Below, in pieces: positions 5,472 through 9,114 of a stretch of 9,114 bases of DNA. The stretch's first letter is position 1. The number at the start of each line of letters is the position of its first letter. Origin of the DNA: Chthoniobacter flavus (GTDB lineage: Bacteria > Verrucomicrobiota > Verrucomicrobiia > Chthoniobacterales > DYNR01). Made by a program: the position numbers and the translations under genes. Under the pieces are notes generated by a model. The model had not been told where the DNA came from and ran no database searches. It was given only the letters and a program-made list of their open reading frames with translations. The DNA lies in NCBI GenBank assembly GCA_020720945.1, contig DYNR01000077.1:1-9114 (forward strand). Direction: 5' to 3'.

Positions 5472-8066
5472 ATGGATCTTCAACCTGTTAAAGTCCGGGC
5501 GAAATTTTTCTTCTCCGGGGACCAAAAATTTTTCATCAAGGGCGTGACCTACGGGCCCTTCGCGCCAGATGCCGACGGGCACTATTTCGGCAAGCCCGAA
5601 CGCGTTGCTTCCGACCTCAAAATGATGGGTTCGGCCGGGATCAACCTCTTGCGGATTTACTATGTCCCCCCGTCCTGGTTCGTGGACTTGTGCGCGGAAG
5701 CGGGTATCCGGCTTCTCATCTCGATCCCGTGGATGGAGCATATCGAGTTTTTGAAAGAGCGCAAAGTGCGGCGCGAAGTCTTCCGGGCAATCAAGGAAGG
5801 AACCAAAACCCATGCGGGGCATCCCGCCATTTTCGGGTATTTGGTGGGCAACGAAATCCCGAGTTCGATGATCCGTTGGCTGGGCGTGCAAAAAGTCACC
5901 GAGTTCGTCGAACAGCTCATCACCATCGGGTGCGAACAAGACCCGACAAAACTTTTTTCTTACGCCAGCTTCCCGCCGACCGAATACCTCCTCCCCCAAA
6001 ATGTCGATTTTTACACCTACAATGTTTACCTGCACCGGCGGGACGACTTCGAGCGCTACTTGGCGCGCCTGCAAAACCTCGTCGAAGACCGCCCGTTGGT
6101 GATGGGCGAATTTGGGATGGACACCATCCGCCACGCCGAAGAGGAGCAGGAAGAAATGTTGCGCTGGCACATCGAAAGCGTCGTGCGCGGCGGCCTTGCA
6201 GGGACAGTCCTTTATTCTTGGACGGACGAATGGTTCCGCGGGGGCATGGAAATCATGGACTGGGCGTTTGGTCTCACAACTCGCGAACGCAAACCGAAAA
6301 AAGCTTTTTTCATGGTGCAAGAACTTTTCGGCGACGCCTCCCCCGTCGGTGCTCCTGAAACTTTGTCCCTCCCGCCCGCGCCGCCCGCCCCTGCTGCCGC
6401 GCCGGCTTCCCCCGTCCCGATGTCCGAAAAAGTCAAGCTGCCCAGCTACCCGAAAGTTTCCGTCATTGTTTGTTCCTACAACGGCGGGCAAACGCTCGAT
6501 GACTGCTTGACTTCCCTCAAAACGCTAGACTACCCGAATTACGAAGTCGTGCTCGTGGATGACGGCTCGAAGGATCACACTCCATCCATCGCCGAAAAAC
6601 ATTCTTGGATCGTCAGCATCCGCCAAGAAAACAAAGGGTTGAGCGTGGCGAGAAATGTCGGTGCCGCCCATTCGACCGGCGACATCATCGCCTACACGGA
6701 CTCCGATTGCATGGCAGACCCCGACTGGCTTTACTACATGGTGGGAACCCTCCTCAGCGGAGATTACGCAGGCGTTGGAGGACCGAACATTTCCCCGCCT
6801 GCGCAAAACTGGGTGCAAGCGTGCGTGGCTGCCGCGCCCGGCGGACCCAGCCATGTGCTTCTCAGCGATGTCGTTGCGGAGCATATCCCTGGTTGCAACA
6901 TGGCTTTCCACCGTTGGGCGTTCGACCGCGTCGGAGGCTTTGACCCCGAATATCGCAAGGCGGGCGACGATGTGGATTTTTGTTGGAGGTTGCAGCAACT
7001 CGGGGGCGTGATCGCTTTCAGCCCTGCCGCCATCGTTTGGCACTACCGCCGTTTTACCCTGCAAGCATTCCGCAAACAGCAAGAAGGTTACGGAGAGGCG
7101 GAATCCATGCTCCGTTTCAAACACCTGATTTTCTTCGGTCCCACCGGAACCGCGAAGTGGAAAGGGCAAATCTACGGAGCCCCCCGCTTCACTTGGCTGA
7201 TCAACCGCCCACGCATCTACCACGGGGTTTTTGGCGAAGGGCTTTTCCAGTGCATCTACCCGACCCCCCAATCGGAGATCGCCGCCTACTTGAGCAGCAT
7301 CGAATGGCTCGCTCTCACGGTCTTCATCTTCGCCCTTTCCATCGGCATCCCGGATTTGCGCATCCTCCCCTACCTGATGTTCGGGGGCACTTTCCTCGTC
7401 GCCCTTTCTTACATGATCCACGCGAAACTCGAGCCGAAGTTCGACACCGTGCGGGCGCGGCTCCTCGTTGCGTTTCTCGCTCTGGCACAACCGCTTGTGC
7501 GCGGCTGGTGGCGCTATTACACCTGGCTCAAATTCAAGCGGACCCCCGGTGCTGTCATCGGGCATCACTCCCAGCAAGAAACCGCGGTGCCCGGTCTTTG
7601 GCCGCCTTCGGAAATGCAGTTTTGGAACGAAGCGGGCATCGGGCGCGAAGCTCTCATCCAAGAGATCGTCGCCGGTTTGGAAGCGGAAGGCTGGAGCTAC
7701 TCGATCGATACGGGATGGCAAAACTGGGATGTGCAAATTTACGGTAGCGTCTGGTGGGGAGTCCGCATCAAAAGCGTGACGGAATACCACGGAGGCCCCA
7801 AATGCCTCACCCGCATCGGGATGAAAACCTCGATGGTGGCGACGACTTTCCTGACGAATCTCATCCTTTTGGGCATCCTCGCTTACCGCCAGTTTTTCGT
7901 TGAAGGCAGCGACCTTTGGCTGCAGATCCCGTATGTTTTGTTCCTGCTCATTTTGATCTACCGCGCCGTCCGCTTAAAACGGAAAGTCGCTGCTCTCGTC
8001 AACGGTGCCGCCAGCCGTTGCGGGCTCGGTTTGATGCGGAAAGGCAAAGTGGCAAAAACGGCATGA
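5472..8066 (+). CDS. Glycoside hydrolase-like TIM barrel fused to membrane GT2 glycosyltransferase
   Basis: This is an 864-residue two-enzyme fusion. Residues about 1-290 resemble clan GH-A / family-2-like TIM barrels: FIKGVTYGPF near the start, the Asn-Glu pair N127-E128 as likely acid/base, and E213 in MGEFG as likely nucleophile. A Pro/Ala-rich linker (about 294-316) follows. Residues about 328-560 are a GT2 (GT-A) domain with VSVIVCSYN, D363-D364, the DSD metal motif (410-412), IPGCNMAF, and GDDVDFCWRL (498-507) carrying the likely catalytic Asp. Hydrophobic segments lie near 613-631, 635-656, possibly 663-683, 788-808 and 816-838. A soluble segment lies between them. No signal peptide precedes the barrel, so both catalytic parts appear cytoplasmic. 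I recall this GH-plus-GT2 arrangement as recurrent in bacteria but without an assigned product, so the sugar and polymer are unknown. NdvB-type glucan synthases join similar activities in the opposite order. The ATG has no clear Shine-Dalgarno and begins 19 bases after the cyclic-di-GMP gene. Confidence 0.87.
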   Translation: MDLQPVKVRAKFFFSGDQKFFIKGVTYGPFAPDADGHYFGKPERVASDLKMMGSAGINLLRIYYVPPSWFVDLCAEAGIRLLISIPWMEHIEFLKERKVRREVFRAIKEGTKTHAGHPAIFGYLVGNEIPSSMIRWLGVQKVTEFVEQLITIGCEQDPTKLFSYASFPPTEYLLPQNVDFYTYNVYLHRRDDFERYLARLQNLVEDRPLVMGEFGMDTIRHAEEEQEEMLRWHIESVVRGGLAGTVLYSWTDEWFRGGMEIMDWAFGLTTRERKPKKAFFMVQELFGDASPVGAPETLSLPPAPPAPAAAPASPVPMSEKVKLPSYPKVSVIVCSYNGGQTLDDCLTSLKTLDYPNYEVVLVDDGSKDHTPSIAEKHSWIVSIRQENKGLSVARNVGAAHSTGDIIAYTDSDCMADPDWLYYMVGTLLSGDYAGVGGPNISPPAQNWVQACVAAAPGGPSHVLLSDVVAEHIPGCNMAFHRWAFDRVGGFDPEYRKAGDDVDFCWRLQQLGGVIAFSPAAIVWHYRRFTLQAFRKQQEGYGEAESMLRFKHLIFFGPTGTAKWKGQIYGAPRFTWLINRPRIYHGVFGEGLFQCIYPTPQSEIAAYLSSIEWLALTVFIFALSIGIPDLRILPYLMFGGTFLVALSYMIHAKLEPKFDTVRARLLVAFLALAQPLVRGWWRYYTWLKFKRTPGAVIGHHSQQETAVPGLWPPSEMQFWNEAGIGREALIQEIVAGLEAEGWSYSIDTGWQNWDVQIYGSVWWGVRIKSVTEYHGGPKCLTRIGMKTSMVATTFLTNLILLGILAYRQFFVEGSDLWLQIPYVLFLLILIYRAVRLKRKVAALVNGAASRCGLGLMRKGKVAKTA

Positions 8067-9061
8067 CGCCAGACCGGCCCCTCCGCACCTCGGATTTTTT
8101 TTACGAGTTGCCGGAAGACCTCATAGCCAAGCATCCGCTTCCCGAACGCGATGCTTCGCGCATGATGGTGTTGCACAAGGAAAGCGGAAAAATCGAGCAC
8201 CGTTTTTTTCGTGAGCTTCCCGATCTTTTACGCCCAGGCGACCTTGCTGTTTTGAACAATTCGCGGGTCATCCGCGCCAGGCTCAAAGAGCCAGGAAAAA
8301 CGGGGGAAGTTTTTCTCGCCGAATCCTTGGGCGGCGACCGCTGGCTTTGTTTGGTGCGCCCCGGTCGCCGGTGGACTCTGGGCACCGAACGGGAAATCGC
8401 GGGAACGAAAGCACGCGTGGAAGCGGTCTTGCCGGGAGGGGAAAGGGTTCTCGCTTTTGCCTCCCCCCCCGATCTCGAACGCCACGGAAGCATCCCTTTG
8501 CCTCCTTACCTCCGCCGCAACGCAGAAGAGGGAGACTCGGAACGCTATCAAAACATCTTTGCCGCAGAAGAAGGGAGCGTGGCAGCACCCACTGCCGGGC
8601 TCCACTTCACCCCGGCCACCCTAGAAAAAATCCCTCACTGTTTTCTCACCCTCCATGTCGGTCTCGGCACCTTTCAGCCAATCAAATCCGACCTTGTCTC
8701 CGAGCATAAGATGCACAAGGAAAACTACTTTTTGGGCGCGGAAGCCGCAGGTGCCATCCGCTGCGCCAGCGAAAACGGGCGAGTTTTGGCAGTTGGCACC
8801 ACCTCGGTCCGCGTGCTCGAAAGCCAGCCACCCGGTCCCTTGCAAGAAAACCACGGCAGCACGGATATTTTTATTTATCCTCCCTTTTCCTTCCAGCGCA
8901 CCGACCTTCTTTTGACGAATTTCCATCTCCCCGATTCCACGCTCTTACTGCTTGTTTCCGCCTTTGCGGGAAAAGAGTTGGTCAAAGAAGCCTACCGCAA
9001 AGCCGTCGAAGAACGATACCGTTTTTTCAGCTACGGCGATTGCATGCTGATTTTGCCTTGA
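8063..9061 (+). CDS. queA: S-adenosylmethionine:tRNA ribosyltransferase-isomerase
   Basis: This 332-residue enzyme transfers and isomerises the ribosyl group of S-adenosylmethionine onto preQ1 at position 34 of tRNAs with GUN anticodons. The product is epoxyqueuosine, the penultimate step to queuosine. Family signatures run the full length: DFFYELPEDLIAKHPLPERD at 11-30, VLNNSRVIRARL, PLPPYLRR, GSVAAPTAGLHFT (171-183), LHVGLGTFQPI, MHKE (217-220), AVGTTSVRVLES, TNFHLPDSTLLLLVSAFAG and YRFFSYGDCMLI near the C-terminus. It is slightly shorter than the usual 340-356 residues, partly through a short loop before STDIFIYPPF. Nothing essential appears missing. Its ATG overlaps the glycosyltransferase TGA as ATGA with only a weak ribosome-binding site, which suggests translational coupling. 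No tgt, queG or preQ1-pathway gene is nearby, and a functional tie to the glycosyltransferase is not expected. The frame extends upstream to 7916, but that part is a shadow of the previous gene. Confidence 0.96.
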   Translation: MTPDRPLRTSDFFYELPEDLIAKHPLPERDASRMMVLHKESGKIEHRFFRELPDLLRPGDLAVLNNSRVIRARLKEPGKTGEVFLAESLGGDRWLCLVRPGRRWTLGTEREIAGTKARVEAVLPGGERVLAFASPPDLERHGSIPLPPYLRRNAEEGDSERYQNIFAAEEGSVAAPTAGLHFTPATLEKIPHCFLTLHVGLGTFQPIKSDLVSEHKMHKENYFLGAEAAGAIRCASENGRVLAVGTTSVRVLESQPPGPLQENHGSTDIFIYPPFSFQRTDLLLTNFHLPDSTLLLLVSAFAGKELVKEAYRKAVEERYRFFSYGDCMLILP

Positions 9062-9065
9062 GAAT

Positions 9066-9101
9066 AAAAAACTTATGCGCCGTCTCCAATCCTCGCATAA
9101 G
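9066..9101 (-). terminator. Candidate minus-strand intrinsic terminator after queA
   Basis: CTTATGCG (9072-9079) and CGCATAAG (9094-9101) form an 8-bp perfect stem with a 14-base loop. On the minus strand the stem is followed directly by TTTTTTATT (complement of 9063-9071), the usual layout of a rho-independent terminator. On the plus strand no T tract follows. The likely meaning is that a gene right of the window is transcribed toward queA and ends here. The large loop and half-AT stem keep this a candidate. Confidence 0.5.
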
Positions 9102-9114
9102 CAGCAATCCTATT

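Noticed and set aside
5373..6491. 372-residue minus-strand open frame opposite the hydrolase domain
   Set aside because: It is rich in Asp, Arg, His and Phe without family motifs and lies opposite a gene with conserved catalytic residues. It looks like a codon-bias shadow.
6525..7790. 421-residue minus-strand open frame opposite the GT2 domain
   Set aside because: It is the longest antisense frame in the window, but it lacks recognisable domains. The + strand reading carries clear GT2 motifs.
9075..9114. ATG at 9075 starting a frame open to the right edge
   Set aside because: Only 13 codons are visible, there is no Shine-Dalgarno, and the ATG lies inside the hairpin stem read as a minus-strand terminator.

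Overview
The window is a stretch of bacterial chromosome. By eye its GC content is in the high fifties percent. It holds six convincing protein genes, all on the + strand and closely spaced. No rRNA, tRNA, CRISPR array, insertion sequence or phage gene was seen. The lineage is uncertain. The stand-alone phosphotransacetylase paired with a separate BioD-like/DRTGG protein, and the mixture of Shine-Dalgarno-led and leaderless-looking starts, would suit a Verrucomicrobiota/PVC-type or similar bacterium. That is a low-confidence inference that only a homology search can settle.

Layout. Positions 1-261 are a leader without a convincing gene. They carry an 8-bp inverted repeat and end in a good Shine-Dalgarno site. 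A phosphate acetyltransferase of the short, catalytic-domain-only type (262-1299) follows. Seven bases later comes a P-loop BioD-like/DRTGG protein (1307-2473). Together the two genes correspond to the two halves of long enterobacterial Pta, split and in reversed order. After a 95-base gap comes a calcineurin-type metallophosphoesterase (2569-3594). Next is a REC-GGDEF-EAL response regulator for cyclic-di-GMP turnover (conserved part 3737-5452). Its true start is unclear: there is no in-frame ATG close upstream, and an out-of-frame ATG at 3591 overlaps the previous stop as ATGA. Nineteen bases after its stop begins an 864-residue fusion of a glycoside-hydrolase-like TIM barrel with a membrane-anchored family 2 glycosyltransferase (5472-8066). 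It overlaps by 4 bases (ATGA) the gene for QueA, which makes the queuosine precursor in tRNA (8063-9061). Just past queA is a hairpin that reads as an intrinsic terminator on the minus strand, so a convergent gene probably lies beyond the right edge.

How the genes may work together. The first pair serves acetyl-CoA/acetyl-phosphate metabolism. The cyclic-di-GMP regulator lies directly before the glycosyltransferase fusion, which suggests a surface polysaccharide under second-messenger control. That link rests on gene order alone. The phosphoesterase and queA may simply share transcription. The most unusual points are the split Pta pair, the apparently cytoplasmic hydrolase-glycosyltransferase fusion, and the start region of the REC-GGDEF-EAL gene, where a -1 slip at an A7 run would join the coupled ATG to the regulator frame.
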